Shown here piece after piece: positions 1 through 10,405 of a DNA stretch of 64,000 nt. Each line of letters starts with the position of its first letter. Position 1 is the stretch's first letter. A program made the position numbers and the translations under genes. The DNA comes from Hormiphora californensis (taxonomy: Eukaryota > Ctenophora > Tentaculata > Cydippida > Pleurobrachiidae): contig CM035358.1 in NCBI GenBank assembly GCA_020137815.1, positions 6,236,466 to 6,300,465 on the forward strand. Reading direction: 5' to 3'. The notes under the pieces were generated by a model that was not told the origin of the DNA, did not search any database, and saw only the letters and a program-made list of their open reading frames with translations.

Positions 1-765
1 GGCCAGCTGTGCCAGCTAAAACTAGCTATTACAGCACATAATTAGCTGTGATCACTGACCTTACTCCTCCAGTGTAGGACATACAATATTTTTCTTTGTG
101 AATTTCGGCCTTGCCTTGCTCGACCCTGACTCGCTGGACCCTGAAAACAAACATAATGGCCCCACATTAATCAGTGATCAGGGCCATACAAATAATTTCT
201 TTACGGCCTGGTACAGATGGTAAATATAGAATCATTTTCCTACAAAATTACATTACAACGAGTGAGGTGTGCTCAGCTTACTCTAAACTTTCTCTTCATT
301 TTTCAAGAAATTGCATTATTATGCTGGTTGTGACTAGTGTTTCCCCTAGTTCTCTTTGCAGATTATCAGCTTGTATTTCAATGCTAGGACCGTGACTTAT
401 ATTCTATTGATTAAATAATTGTTGTTTAATTGAATTTATTTGTTGTGTAAGGCCAGGTAAAAACTATTTGGTCACGAATAAATGCGATAAAGTGCGATCG
501 AAATCGTTGTAGACGTTTCAAGTAAACTAAAAGCAAGAAATAAGGGATATATATATCTTTCTACGTTGATTATCTGCCCAATGAAAGACCTTTGTTCTCA
601 GTTTGAATGTACCAACTAATGATTTGCACCCAACTTTGGATCAAACACCCAGTGCTACCAGTTTAATAGCGCTTTAACACAACAGGAACAATAGTTCTAA
701 CACAACTCTCACCATGTTTTAGAAACAACACATCTAACACAGTTCTCACCATGTTTTAGGAAAGA
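1..765. other. intergenic / 5' flank of the GPCR gene
   Basis: I see no convincing coding region here. At 697-758 a 36-bp unit containing CTCACCATGTTTTAG is duplicated in tandem. The second copy ends 7 bp before the GPCR ATG, and each copy ends in a pyrimidine-poor but AG-terminated stretch that could serve as a splice acceptor for an upstream 5' UTR exon. Confidence 0.4.
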
Positions 766-1833
766 ATGATATTCGGTAACGACAGTCTACACAACGTAAC
801 GGGAGACCCAATATGGGATCCAATCATGAACACCAGTTACGCGTTCATTGTAGCCCTCTGTTTCCTTGTCTCCCTGCTCTTAAACCCTGCCCTGTTTGTT
901 TACCACCTCTCCATCCACCTCTCCATCCCCTCACTCCTCTACCGGGTCCTCAACCTTGGAGACTTCCTAACAACAACGATACTCTGCCCTTATATCTTCT
1001 ACGGACTGGTCACACCGGAATTAGTTCCCCACCTCGCACCCGCCACCATATGGCAGCGCATCTACTCAGGGATCTTTGGGTTCCTACTCTTCATGAGCGT
1101 TAGTGTAACGACTGTATTGTCAGCTAATAGGGTGTACGCAATCAAACGACCGCTTCGTAAACTCAACTATCGGTCCGCAGTTATTTACCCTCTAACTGTT
1201 GTTGCATCCGCTGCAATGATAGTGATGTTAGTTCAGTTCTTTCTAAATAAGAACTGGAACAGATACCTGTACAGCACTAATCGACTGAAACTAATGCTTT
1301 TCAAGGAGGGAACTAACGAGATATCAAACTGGCCCGAGCTTGCTTATGCAGGGTGTTTGCTACCGGTAGCAGTTATCGGGTGCGTCTGCGCAGTGGTCAC
1401 GGGCAGAGAAATCATGAAGCAGAAGAACGTTTGTAATACCGTCTCAAAGAGAAATAACCGCAGTTCTATGACAGTGGTATTCCTTTCTTTAGGGATCCAG
1501 GCAGCCATTTTTCTGGTTTTTGTCCAATTTTTATACTCCCTGCTAGCACGAGATAACTACTCCTACGCTTCCCAGTATTTCATGTATGGAAATTCCTTGT
1601 TTTGTACACTAATCCTGTCAGTTATCAACCCGATTATCATTGCAACTCGCTCATCAGAGTTCCAGAAGTTTTATAGGAAGAAAGTCCTGCTGATACAGTC
1701 GACTGTCATGGCAACAACCGGAACCCCGGGAGAACAGAGGGTGGGTGTTGTTACGACCCATCACAAAACTGAGTTTGCTAAATCAGAAGTTATTAATTTG
1801 CGGCTTCTTGAAAAGAGGAGATCTTCTATTTGA
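766..1833 (+). CDS. rhodopsin-like (class A) G protein-coupled receptor
   Basis: A 355-residue membrane receptor, probably at the plasma membrane and signalling through heterotrimeric G proteins; the ligand cannot be told. Seven hydrophobic segments lie at about residues 20-45, 56-80, 91-118, 135-157, 189-212, 232-260 and 273-292. The third ends in ANRVYAIKRPL, occupying the place of the E/DRY motif (N-R-V here, the Arg kept). The seventh has VINPIIIATRSSEF, the NPxxY region with Ile in place of Tyr, followed by a basic helix-8-like stretch. An N-terminal NVT is a possible glycosylation site. The reading frame is uninterrupted, as is common for class A receptors in early-branching animals. 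The ATG at 766 is the first in frame; a second Met at residue 21 lies just before TM1 and is possible. AATAAA follows at 2013. The class A assignment is fairly sure; an orphan subfamily is likely. Confidence 0.85.
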   Translation: MIFGNDSLHNVTGDPIWDPIMNTSYAFIVALCFLVSLLLNPALFVYHLSIHLSIPSLLYRVLNLGDFLTTTILCPYIFYGLVTPELVPHLAPATIWQRIYSGIFGFLLFMSVSVTTVLSANRVYAIKRPLRKLNYRSAVIYPLTVVASAAMIVMLVQFFLNKNWNRYLYSTNRLKLMLFKEGTNEISNWPELAYAGCLLPVAVIGCVCAVVTGREIMKQKNVCNTVSKRNNRSSMTVVFLSLGIQAAIFLVFVQFLYSLLARDNYSYASQYFMYGNSLFCTLILSVINPIIIATRSSEFQKFYRKKVLLIQSTVMATTGTPGEQRVGVVTTHHKTEFAKSEVINLRLLEKRRSSI

Positions 1834-1878
1834 TTCTATTTGATTCTTCGATTTGATTCTATTTGATTCTTCGATTTG
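1826..1878 (+). repeat. short tandem repeat at the GPCR stop codon
   Basis: A TATTTGATTC/TTCGATTTGATTC pattern is repeated several times. It starts over the stop codon (TGA at 1831-1833) and runs into the 3' UTR, so copy-number change here could alter the C-terminus. Confidence 0.7.
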
Positions 1879-2012
1879 AAGTGTTAATTGAATATAATGT
1901 TGTACATTCCAATCAATCATGAGTTTTAGAATCTTTATTGTTTAACAATGTTTCACTAGAATGACATCCTGCAGGATGTTATTCGAAATTGCCTGGTCAG
2001 TGGTCAGCGAGA

Positions 2013-2018
2013 AATAAA
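2013..2018 (+). promoter_or_regulatory. poly(A) signal AATAAA of the GPCR gene
   Basis: A canonical AATAAA lies 180 bp after the GPCR stop codon. It is the only canonical hexamer I noticed between the stop and the transposon block. Confidence 0.5.
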
Positions 2019-2082
2019 CGGCTAAATTTACACAGACCCTGTAATTATGTAGTGCACGTCGCACGATTAACAATAATTTTTT

Positions 2083-2151
2083 CCCTGCCCGGGTGAATGC
2101 CGAAGGCATTCACCCGGATGCCTTTTTACTTTGTAAAAAGGCATAGCAGGG
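2083..2151. repeat. branched palindrome: outer stem enclosing two hairpins
   Basis: The outer arms CCCTGC (2083-2088) and GCAGGG (2146-2151) pair. Between them are two perfect hairpins: a 13-bp stem at 2089-2101/2105-2117 with loop GAA, and a 12-bp stem at 2118-2129/2133-2144 with loop TTT. The two hairpins abut directly. The layout resembles the double-hairpin elements described from some mitochondrial genomes, but this is nuclear DNA next to a GPCR gene. Confidence 0.75.
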
Positions 2152-2382
2152 TTAGAATTCGAAAACGACATTTTGGTATACTAACTAATCGGTAGAGGGA
2201 CATTTTTTGGTCACACTTTCGTTGCGAGGGCAACGGTGTAGCAACTAGAGCCGCGCGCACAGTGACGAGCTACTCCTTCATCAAACACCTCATTGACACA
2301 GTTTGATGGACGTGTGTGCGCGCGCCACTCAACAAAACATGAAATGCTCTGCCGTGCGTTTCGCGTGTTACATACACATTTA

Positions 2383-3757
2383 GTGGGAGACACTAGCGTG
2401 GTACACACAAAAAAATGCGCGCCACACCAATTTCGTTTTTCAAAAAACACGCAAGAAAAAGTTTTTCAAGATCGACTTTTCACGTTTTGGCTCATAACTC
2501 CTGTTCCTGATAAGATAAAGACTTCAAACCTTCGCCATTCGATGGGGCTTGAAATTCCCTTTCCAACGGTATGCAAACGATTTCTGTAGCTCATCAGGAA
2601 CCGGAGATATGATCAATTATGATAATAACCGCGTAAGTTTCCCCAGTGTCCCGATCTCTGGAATATGCAGGAAAGATAAATGCAAAAATTCTGCAGCAAA
2701 ACAAAATCTATGCAGCAAAATGAAAAAATATTAGGGCACTGCAGCAGCAGCTGCTACTGCAGCAGAAGATATTTCCCATACTTACACACAGAGCAGTGCT
2801 GAGTGCTGCAGCAGTGTGTAACATATTCTATCTCTCTGTTATAACAGAGAGATAGAATATGTTGGGGCATGCCCCAGTTGTGCCTAGTGCACCGACAACA
2901 GTCAAGTAAGGGGGAAGGGGGAAGAAAAGAGAGATTCATACTTTAACATAGCTCTCTTTTTTCCCCATAGCTTTACAAAGGGGTGAGATCGTTACTGTCA
3001 CTGTTGCAGTCTCTGCAGTGGAATTTTCTTGGAATTTTCCATCTCTGCAGTCCCTGCTGCAGTGCTGCAGGGACTGCAGCAGTGGAATTTTCAAGGAATT
3101 TTGATAACTGTGAACTGCAGGAACTGCAGTAGGGAATATTCTAGGGAATATTCTAATCTTATAGGGACTGCAGGGGACTGCAGTAGGGGAATATTCCAGG
3201 GAATATTCTAATCTTATAGGGACTGCAGTAGGGGAATATTCCAATCTTATAGGGACTGCAGTAGGGAAATATTCCAATCTTATAGGGACTGCAGGGGACT
3301 GCAGTAGGGGAATATTCCAGGAAAAATTCCAATCTTATAGGGACTGCCGGGGTATTTTTTCCAATGAAATCATGTTTAGGACGGTAGAAAATTTGGAAAA
3401 TCCCTATCCATGACTGCAGCAAAAAGTAAAATTCTTGCAGCAAAACGAGCCCCCAAAATGAAAATTCCAGGCGTGAAAAAAAAAATCGGGACACCGGGTA
3501 AGTTTCCTTCGGCATTATCATAATTGATTATATCTCCGGTTCCTGATAAGCTACAGAAATTGTTTGCATACCGTTGGAAAGGGAATTTCAAGCCCCATCG
3601 AATGGTGAAGGTTTGAAGTCTTTATCTTATCAGGAACAGGAGTTATGAGCCAAAACGTGAAAAGCCGACCTTGAAAAACTTTTTCTTGCGTGTTTTTTGA
3701 AAAACGAAATTGGTGTGGCGCGCATTTTTTTGCGCGTACCACGCTAGTGTCTCCCAC
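2383..3757. mobile_element. foldback (long inverted repeat) non-autonomous DNA transposon
   Basis: Arms of roughly 350 bp, starting GTGGGAGACACTAGCGTGG and ending with its complement, are near-perfect inverted copies (about 2383-2730 and 3420-3757). TA dinucleotides at 2381-2382 and 3758-3759 fit a Tc1/mariner-type TA target duplication. The core holds a 44-bp perfect hairpin (about 2819-2862) and a tandem array (about 3005-3350) of units built on GGAATATTCCAATCTTATAGGG and GACTGCAG. Open frames on both strands here are mirror images of the arms, and no transposase is present. Confidence 0.75.
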
Positions 3758-3759
3758 TA

Positions 3760-4727
3760 ATTTTCATCTTGCGAGTCGAGTGTGAGATGTTAGATAAGTA
3801 TTAACAAGATAGACAACGATATAATGGTACTAAATCAAATAAATTGATAGAAGCTTTCGAGATCACTGTGTATCACGTCTTCAGCTATGATAAGTAGTTA
3901 AGTTGGAATGTCAAAAGCTGGTTAGCAAGTGTCATGTGATTGGGAATTAGCTAACTCTAAGCTATGTGAGAAGTATACTGACAGCTAGATCGTATGCATC
4001 TCACATTACATTATGACCAAGCCTTGATCCTGTTGGCAGTGACAATGTCACTGACATGTGAAACGGTAGGGCAGGGAAACACAGCATTATGAATACATAA
4101 TGCAATAATTCTTGTTTTTGGAATTTCCCAAAAAAAACTGGGTGGTTAAAGGCCTTTTTACAGGTGCGTGCTGCCAAAAAAGTATCCTGTAGGTCGTACT
4201 GAAATGGCTCTCTGCCCTAATCACAATACCAATTTAAGGCTCAACTGTTATGGCTAATTCAAAATCTATCTGACAAGAAATGTCAAGCGGCTTGAGTCAA
4301 GCCCTAACCCCAACCCAATACTGTATGCTGAAACTAAACACCCAGATTTTAACGTTTCTCGAAAAGTTTGGGCGCCGTTACAATCTGGTTTTTACAGGCC
4401 TGCCAAGAAAGTAACTGGGCCTGCACTAAAGTAGCTCTCCTCAGATCGCTCTCTAGCATCTAACCACTCAACCGATTTGGGTAATCCAAAGACGAATCAG
4501 CACAGCAGACAGCTGACACGGGAAACTCAAAACAAAATAATACTACACAACCCACTAGGGACCTCAGGGGTGAAACGGTGCAGAGCAGCCACTAGACACG
4601 GTGAGGTGTGAATCAAGTCATCATATGGTCCCTGTGTGGGTTGTGCAGAAAAATAACTTAATCAAACGCCTACACACTAAAAAATTGATAAATAATATAA
4701 AAATAGTCTCTCATCACTAATGACATT
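3760..4727. other. no gene seen; possible 3' UTR of retrotransposon A
   Basis: No coding potential is recognised. Its position immediately downstream (minus strand) of the endonuclease fragment ending at 4728 makes at least part of it the likely 3' untranslated end of that element. I could not find a poly(A) or tandem tail marking its end. Confidence 0.3.
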
Positions 4728-6006
4728 TCAAAGGTTGAAGTCAAAATTGTCCAGTGTTGGTGTTTTTATGGGTACCCTACAACCTCTCAAGCTCCTCAAA
4801 GTTGACCTAAGGATGGAGAATCTCAACTTTTGCTTTATTGTAGCCATTACCTCTGGATATCTTTCTCCGTGTTTTTCCTCAATCCTTGAGGCAGCTTTCT
4901 TCAGGGTTTTCATGAATTCGTCTCCGAGTCCTCCTGTAGTTGACATTATCAGAGGGGTGAATGAGCCCCCTTCCACCATCTGTACTCTCCTCATGTAGCT
5001 TCTCTTCTTCCTCTGTTCATGGTCTCTGTACAGAGATGTTGGAGGTGTTGAGAGATATGATGCAGAATTGGCATGGACAACTCTGACATCGAAGAAGTTC
5101 AGTTGTTCAGGCTGCCACAATCCGGTTCCGACAATGTCCATACGGGCATCCCTATCTTGATTTGTCCAATGTGGGAGCCTTTCGGCAAAGTCATCACAAG
5201 GTTGCAGGAGTCGTTCAGTCTCTACTCCTTTCACACCTGCATAGCTGAGAATTTCAGCTGTAGCGTCTCGGATCTTGTCGTGTCTCATGATAGTGTATCC
5301 TCCTTTGGCACAACTGAGGGCGTGGTTTACATCGTTGTCCTTACCGCATGCACATCGGAGGTTAAGATCAGGGAAGTGAAGTCCGAATCTTAGGCGCATA
5401 GCGTCATGGAATTCCTGCTTCGTGAGTTCGTAACCAAGACTATCGATTGGCCGAGCTGTTAGCCATGAGGATGCTCCTGGTTCAGTGTTGAGAGCTAGAA
5501 GACGCTGGCCGTAACTATCCATCATTGTGTGGATGATCTTGAAGTTTGCTTGATGTCTGGTTTTGGTGGCTAGCTCACACTCTGTAATCTTCTCAGAAAC
5601 GGCTTTGTCTAGTCGAGCGACAACTGCATGATCATGGATTTCTTCAGACAGTAAGTGGTTGACCAACGGTTCTGTGCAAAATCTGGAGTGGGTGTAAGCA
5701 TGGTTCGCAGTTTCGACAGGGTTGTCCAAACCTAGTCCGCCCATTCTGACCGGTAGAGCCAACAAGCAGCGTTGCTGATCATTTACGTGGGTGCCTAGTA
5801 GAACCGGGATCAGCTCGTGTCTAATAATGTCCTCCAGGGGCTTGAAGAGCGTTCCAATGTCTGGAACTGTTCTCTGAACATATCCCCATTTGAACTTCAG
5901 ATTTCTTGTGAAATTGGAGTAGGCTAGATGAGGATGGGTGCGACCAATGCTAACCAGATTTTTCAACGAGTCAGCCCAACCTGCGACTAGATCCATAATA
6001 TATTCA
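4728..6006 (-). pseudogene. retrotransposon A, C-terminal part: RT thumb, CCHC finger, restriction-like endonuclease
   Basis: This fragment encodes the last ~420 residues of a retrotransposon polymerase. It starts abruptly where element F1 inserted. A zinc-knuckle-like CACGKDNDVNHALSC (about residues 214-230) is followed by RHDKIRD, then ARMDIVG (about 285) and FFDVRVVHA (about 303). This order (C-x-C...H...C, RH, then spaced acidic residues before a beta-strand) is that of the restriction-like endonuclease domain of R2/R4/Hero-type non-LTR elements. I recall close relatives from coral and sponge genomes, but no search was run. The upstream RT parts lie at 10406-11066 and 16259-16640. The element cannot be active in this arrangement. 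Confidence 0.75.
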
Positions 6007-6042
6007 ACACTACTTTAAACAAACTAATTTGAGCATGACTCA

Positions 6043-7272
6043 ATGACCCCCCTCGGAACGCTGACGATGAACACGACTAAGCAGTGCAAGGAGGAGGAGA
6101 ACAAGCGGAATGAGGCTGTTATGGAGAAGCTGAGAAACCATGAGGACGCCAGCAACGATGTTAAACGCGTGCTAAAGGCCTACATCGTCAAGGTCAAACA
6201 CGATACTAACCTGAAAAATCTGGCCAAAATCAACGACGATGCCCTTCATGATGTGGCAGAGTTTCTCGGGGGGAAACCCCTTAACGACTCCGGGCAGAAA
6301 ACGTACAGGACCCGAACCAGCTTCATAGATTGGATAATCATGGCCATAGAAGGTCTGTTTCAACAAGACTGCAGTGCGTGTAAAGGGTCATATACCCTAG
6401 AGAGAGGAGCTAAAGCCAAGTTTACCTGTGCCAGCTGTGGAGGAGGATCCCATGACTGTGAACAGGTGATGAGTCATCCTGCATTGAACGTCCCCGGCTT
6501 TGTGTGGGTGTGCGACGGATGCACCAAGAAGTTTAGTCTGGAGACTCTTTCAGGCACGGATGATGTAGATGAACCGCCTCAGAGCGGCGCCAGCGAGAGA
6601 AAATTCAGTTTCCCATCTACTCAAGCAGCAACCACCACTGACAAAGAAGACGAGCCGGAGGAGAAGAAGGAGGCAATCAAACCTACAGAGGTATGTTCTT
6701 TCTATCTCAGGAGGAAATGTCGGCATGGGAGAGACGGCACCAAGAAGTGGAAGGGGGCAGAATGCCCGAAAAAACACCCGGAAATCTGTAGAAAATACAG
6801 TAACTATGGGACCATGAGACGCGGGGGTTGTAATCGAGGGGCAGAGTGCAGATTCTACCATGTACCATTGTGCCGTTCATCGGAAACTCGCCATGAGTGC
6901 TTGAAGGAAGACTGCCAACACCAACACCTAAAGAATACCAGAAGATCCAACGACGAAGGATGGAAGATAGCCGGGCAACGGAATCGCAACACTTCCGGCC
7001 AGTACCAGCCTAAAAACTGGACTCGATCACGATCTAGTTCCAGAACCAGGAACGCCAGCAACATTTCCAGTGCTGACAGGAATAGGTCCAGGGAACCATC
7101 CAGGGAGGACACAAACAAGAGTAAAGAGGAGGATTTTTTCGAGCGCCTCCTAGAGAGGCTAACAATCTCTCTCCCAGGGCTTGTGGCGTCCGAGATACAC
7201 AAACACAGGCCAGTCTCGAACATATCGTGGAACATTCCACCCGGCACGCAATTGACACAGGGTGCACGCTAA
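6043..7272 (+). CDS. LINE F1 ORF1: PHD-like and CCCH-type zinc-finger protein
   Basis: A 409-residue nucleic-acid-binding ORF1 protein, expected to package element RNA. The N-terminal ~105 residues are helical with no clear family. Residues ~108-165 form a Cys/His cluster, beginning CSACKGSYTLERG and ending WVCDGCTKKF, with PHD/RING-like spacing. Residues ~220-300 hold three consecutive Cys/His units of CCCH flavour (CSFYLRRKCRHG, CRKYSNYG...CRFYH, CRSS...CQHQH). The C-terminus is Ser/Arg-rich. The zinc part matches the ORF1 at 14557-16191, but the N-terminal module is unrelated. It overlaps ORF2 by 46 nt. ATG at 6043 is the first in frame; an ATG at 6067 is also possible. Confidence 0.8.
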   Translation: MTPLGTLTMNTTKQCKEEENKRNEAVMEKLRNHEDASNDVKRVLKAYIVKVKHDTNLKNLAKINDDALHDVAEFLGGKPLNDSGQKTYRTRTSFIDWIIMAIEGLFQQDCSACKGSYTLERGAKAKFTCASCGGGSHDCEQVMSHPALNVPGFVWVCDGCTKKFSLETLSGTDDVDEPPQSGASERKFSFPSTQAATTTDKEDEPEEKKEAIKPTEVCSFYLRRKCRHGRDGTKKWKGAECPKKHPEICRKYSNYGTMRRGGCNRGAECRFYHVPLCRSSETRHECLKEDCQHQHLKNTRRSNDEGWKIAGQRNRNTSGQYQPKNWTRSRSSSRTRNASNISSADRNRSREPSREDTNKSKEEDFFERLLERLTISLPGLVASEIHKHRPVSNISWNIPPGTQLTQGAR

Positions 7273-10200
7273 ACAAAGGCACCAAAGGAGAAGTATGCGG
7301 ATCAAAGCTTCTCCTTATTAACGGCAGGAGTCTCAACCCTGCCGCCACTAGCAAAACAAAGTGGAAAATGAGATACCTTGCGGACCAAATCACCAGCTCT
7401 GATCTACCTGTAATGGCAGTGGGCCTAACTGAGACTTGGTGGGATGGAAGAGTGGAGGACGCACAAGTAAAGATACCGGGATACAGTCTGTGGCGAGCAG
7501 ATAGGGAGACCAGGACCGGGGGAGGCTGTGCTCTGTTCGTTCATGGCTCGCTGATAGTCACTGATAAAACTTCTTGGGGAGACAACTTCAACAACATGGT
7601 TGCTGTGTACATTGCTAGGTGTCACACCATAGTTGCCTCAATCTACCGCACCAGTGATTACCAAGACCTGCTTGAGACACTACAGGCCTTTATAAACAAG
7701 CACTCCCACGAAAGAACTGTCCCTGATCTCTACATCATGGGGGACCTAAACCTACCACACCACAATTGGGATCTTTTAACCCTGGGGGGAGACAGAGAAG
7801 ACAGAATATCAGCAGCAACAGAGAACTTTACACAACAAAATTTCCTATGTCAAGTTGTCGACGATGCAACAAGAGAGTCCAGTTTGCTTGATGTAATTTT
7901 GACTAATAGACCGGACTACTTTATCAAAACTGAGGTTGAAGCAACCATTAGTATGTCAGATCACAAAACAGTAGCCGGTGTACTAGGGTATAACATGACA
8001 TGCACTCCACACTTTAAGAAGAAAAAACTAGATCGTTGGTCATTCGAAGGAGTGTGTTATCACAAATCGGATATGAATAAACTGAGGGACTTGCTTAGTG
8101 ATATTGATTGGGATGTTCTTTGGGAATTGTGTGAATCACTTGAAAACATTGATAGGCTCACAGCATTCACAAACCTACTAACCCTCACTGTCCTTCAGGT
8201 CACATGCTCCAGTGCCCCACTGAAGAAAATCCAGGACTACTCCCATCTTGTTAAGGACAATGCACTAACCAAGTTGAAATCAAAGAGGAGGAGGATCGAC
8301 AGACGAATAAAGAAGCTACAGAAGAAGGGGGCCGGCCAGACCAGAGTTGCTAAACTAGAAGCCCTTGCAGCTGAGATCATCACCAATATCAAGGAACACA
8401 TTACCCGAAGTATAAATGCTGAGGAAGACAAAGCAGTGGCACAGATCAAGAAGAATCCCAAAGCTTTTTACTCTTTTGCGAAGAGGAAAAGAAAAGTACA
8501 GTCGACAGTTGGACCATTACTGTCACAGAGTGGAGAGCTGACGGATGATCCACGGAGGAAAGCTGAAATACTCCAGGACCAGTATGTTAAAGTTTTCAGT
8601 GACCCCTCCCTAGTCAACGTAGAAAACGCCCTAATGGATATCGAAGAGAGGAAAGCCGAGTTGACAGATATTGAACTCTCCCCTGCAATCATCGAAGGGG
8701 CCTTGAAGGAGCTAAACCCACATTCCGCAGCACCCAAAGGCGATATTCCATCACTGATTCTCCACGAGGCCAGGGATAAACTTTGCTATCCACTATGGAT
8801 ATTGTGGAACCAATCCTTTCACCGCGGGTTCATTCCCGCCGAACTGAAGAAACAACAAATTGCACCCATTTTCAAGAAGGGCAATAAGAGTCTGCCAGAG
8901 AACTACCGCCCAGTGGCACTGACGAGCCACGTCACTAAAACCTTCGAACGAGTGGTAAGAAGTCAACTAGCGGACTTTGTGGAAAAGGCAGGGATCATAA
9001 ACGAGGAGCAGCATGGATTCCGGTCGGGTAGAAGCTGTCTGACGCAACTACTCAACCATTACGATGCAATCCTAGAGGATCTGAACAATGGCCACGAAGT
9101 AGATGTGGCCTATATCGATTTTGCTAAAGCATTCGATAAAGTCGATATTCGAATCCTACTGGGCAAGCTGCAAAGATACGGCATACGAGGAAAACTGTTG
9201 AACTGGATCGAGGCCTTCCTTACAGGTAGAGCACAGACGGTAGTGACGGAGGGCTACTGCTCCAGACCAGAATATGTCATCAGTAGTGTGATCCAGGGCT
9301 CAGTGCTGGGTCCACTTCTGTTTATTATCTATGTTAGTGATTTGGCCGCTTGCACGCTGGGTGGTACACTAACGTTTGCAGACGACACGAAGAGCAGGCA
9401 ATCGATCGAACAAGCAGAGGACATGAAATCACTTCAGGGAGACCTCGACAGAATCGCCGATTGGTCAAAGAAGAACAACATGCTTCTACATGAGGACAAG
9501 TTCGAAATTCTCAACTACACCCTGAACAAAACAAAGCTTCTACGAGTTCTTCCCTTCAATGTGGAAAACTATCGATACTACAATACAAATGGTGAGGACA
9601 TTAGCCCTGCACACTGTGTGAAAGACCTGGGTATCCACATGACCAATGACGCATCGTGGACAACACACATCGGTATCATCACCAGAGAAGCCAAAAGATT
9701 AGCTGGATGGGTCCTAGGAGTGTTCAGAGACAGATCTACAGCAACCATGGTTACCTTACTGAAATCGCTCATTCGGCCGAAGCTAGAATACTGCTCGCCA
9801 CTATGGTCGCCATGCCAAACTGGCGAGATTGCAAAGATCGAGGGAATCCAACGTTTCTTCACACGGAGAATCACAGACTGTGAAGGCATGAATTACTGGG
9901 AACGATTAGCCCACCTCAGGATACTTTCTTTGCAGAGAAGACGGGAAAGATACATGATCATACATATGTGGAAGATATACAAGGGGCTAGCACCTAATAG
10001 CACGAACATATCCTTCTACGTCCACCATCGACACGGTCCGAAAGCAGTTGTCCCTCGGATCATCACATCGGCACAGAAATCAGTCCAGACGCTACGGGAT
10101 GCATCATTCGGAGTTAGAGCGGTTCAACTCTTTAACAGGATGCCCGAGGAAGTACGGCTGGCAACATCAATCGAGAACCTAAAAGTCACACTTGGAGACT

Positions 10201-10292
10201 TCCTTGCTACCATACCAGACTTTCCACCTGTCAGAGGATACTCGAGCCCTAGAGATAACTCCCTTGTTGCCCTGCTCACTGAGGGGAAGTAG
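7227..10292 (+). CDS. LINE F1 ORF2: apurinic-like endonuclease and reverse transcriptase
   Basis: A 1021-residue polyprotein carrying the two activities for target-primed reverse transcription. The N-terminal APE-type endonuclease shows INGRSLNP (~32), GLTETW (~66), GDLNLPHHNW (~172) and the catalytic SDHK (~242). The reverse transcriptase shows IFKKGNK...NYRPV (~546), EQHGFRSGRSC (~592), YIDFAKAFDKV (~630), QGSVLGPLLF (~690) and the catalytic TFADDTK (~716). A C-terminal region with RRRERYMIIHMWKIYKG is typical of CR1/L2/Rex-type ORF2. All expected catalytic motifs are present and the frame is open, so it could be functional. It probably relies on termination-reinitiation at the overlap with ORF1. 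Confidence 0.9.
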   Translation: MEHSTRHAIDTGCTLNKGTKGEVCGSKLLLINGRSLNPAATSKTKWKMRYLADQITSSDLPVMAVGLTETWWDGRVEDAQVKIPGYSLWRADRETRTGGGCALFVHGSLIVTDKTSWGDNFNNMVAVYIARCHTIVASIYRTSDYQDLLETLQAFINKHSHERTVPDLYIMGDLNLPHHNWDLLTLGGDREDRISAATENFTQQNFLCQVVDDATRESSLLDVILTNRPDYFIKTEVEATISMSDHKTVAGVLGYNMTCTPHFKKKKLDRWSFEGVCYHKSDMNKLRDLLSDIDWDVLWELCESLENIDRLTAFTNLLTLTVLQVTCSSAPLKKIQDYSHLVKDNALTKLKSKRRRIDRRIKKLQKKGAGQTRVAKLEALAAEIITNIKEHITRSINAEEDKAVAQIKKNPKAFYSFAKRKRKVQSTVGPLLSQSGELTDDPRRKAEILQDQYVKVFSDPSLVNVENALMDIEERKAELTDIELSPAIIEGALKELNPHSAAPKGDIPSLILHEARDKLCYPLWILWNQSFHRGFIPAELKKQQIAPIFKKGNKSLPENYRPVALTSHVTKTFERVVRSQLADFVEKAGIINEEQHGFRSGRSCLTQLLNHYDAILEDLNNGHEVDVAYIDFAKAFDKVDIRILLGKLQRYGIRGKLLNWIEAFLTGRAQTVVTEGYCSRPEYVISSVIQGSVLGPLLFIIYVSDLAACTLGGTLTFADDTKSRQSIEQAEDMKSLQGDLDRIADWSKKNNMLLHEDKFEILNYTLNKTKLLRVLPFNVENYRYYNTNGEDISPAHCVKDLGIHMTNDASWTTHIGIITREAKRLAGWVLGVFRDRSTATMVTLLKSLIRPKLEYCSPLWSPCQTGEIAKIEGIQRFFTRRITDCEGMNYWERLAHLRILSLQRRRERYMIIHMWKIYKGLAPNSTNISFYVHHRHGPKAVVPRIITSAQKSVQTLRDASFGVRAVQLFNRMPEEVRLATSIENLKVTLGDFLATIPDFPPVRGYSSPRDNSLVALLTEGK

Positions 10293-10405
10293 TTCACTCA
10301 TATAGGGAATATCATTTTATCACGCGGAAGCTCTGCTGAGTGCGTTGTATTCATTTGTTATGTATACTAAAACTTATTTGTAATCTTGTAATCTTGTAAT
10401 CTTGT

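Larger units (their letters stand above)
6007..10405 (+). mobile_element. full-length CR1/L2-like non-LTR retrotransposon F1
   Basis: Two overlapping open ORFs, a 36-bp 5' UTR and a 3' tail of tandem TTGTAATC units (about 10376-10405) make this an apparently intact two-ORF LINE. Short 3' tandem repeats instead of poly(A) are typical of CR1-group elements. It lies between AATATATTCA (5997-6006) and AATATTCA (10406-10413), a slightly diverged target duplication, and interrupts the RT frame of element A. Its first ~30 bp match the 5' end of the composite element at 16250. Confidence 0.85.
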
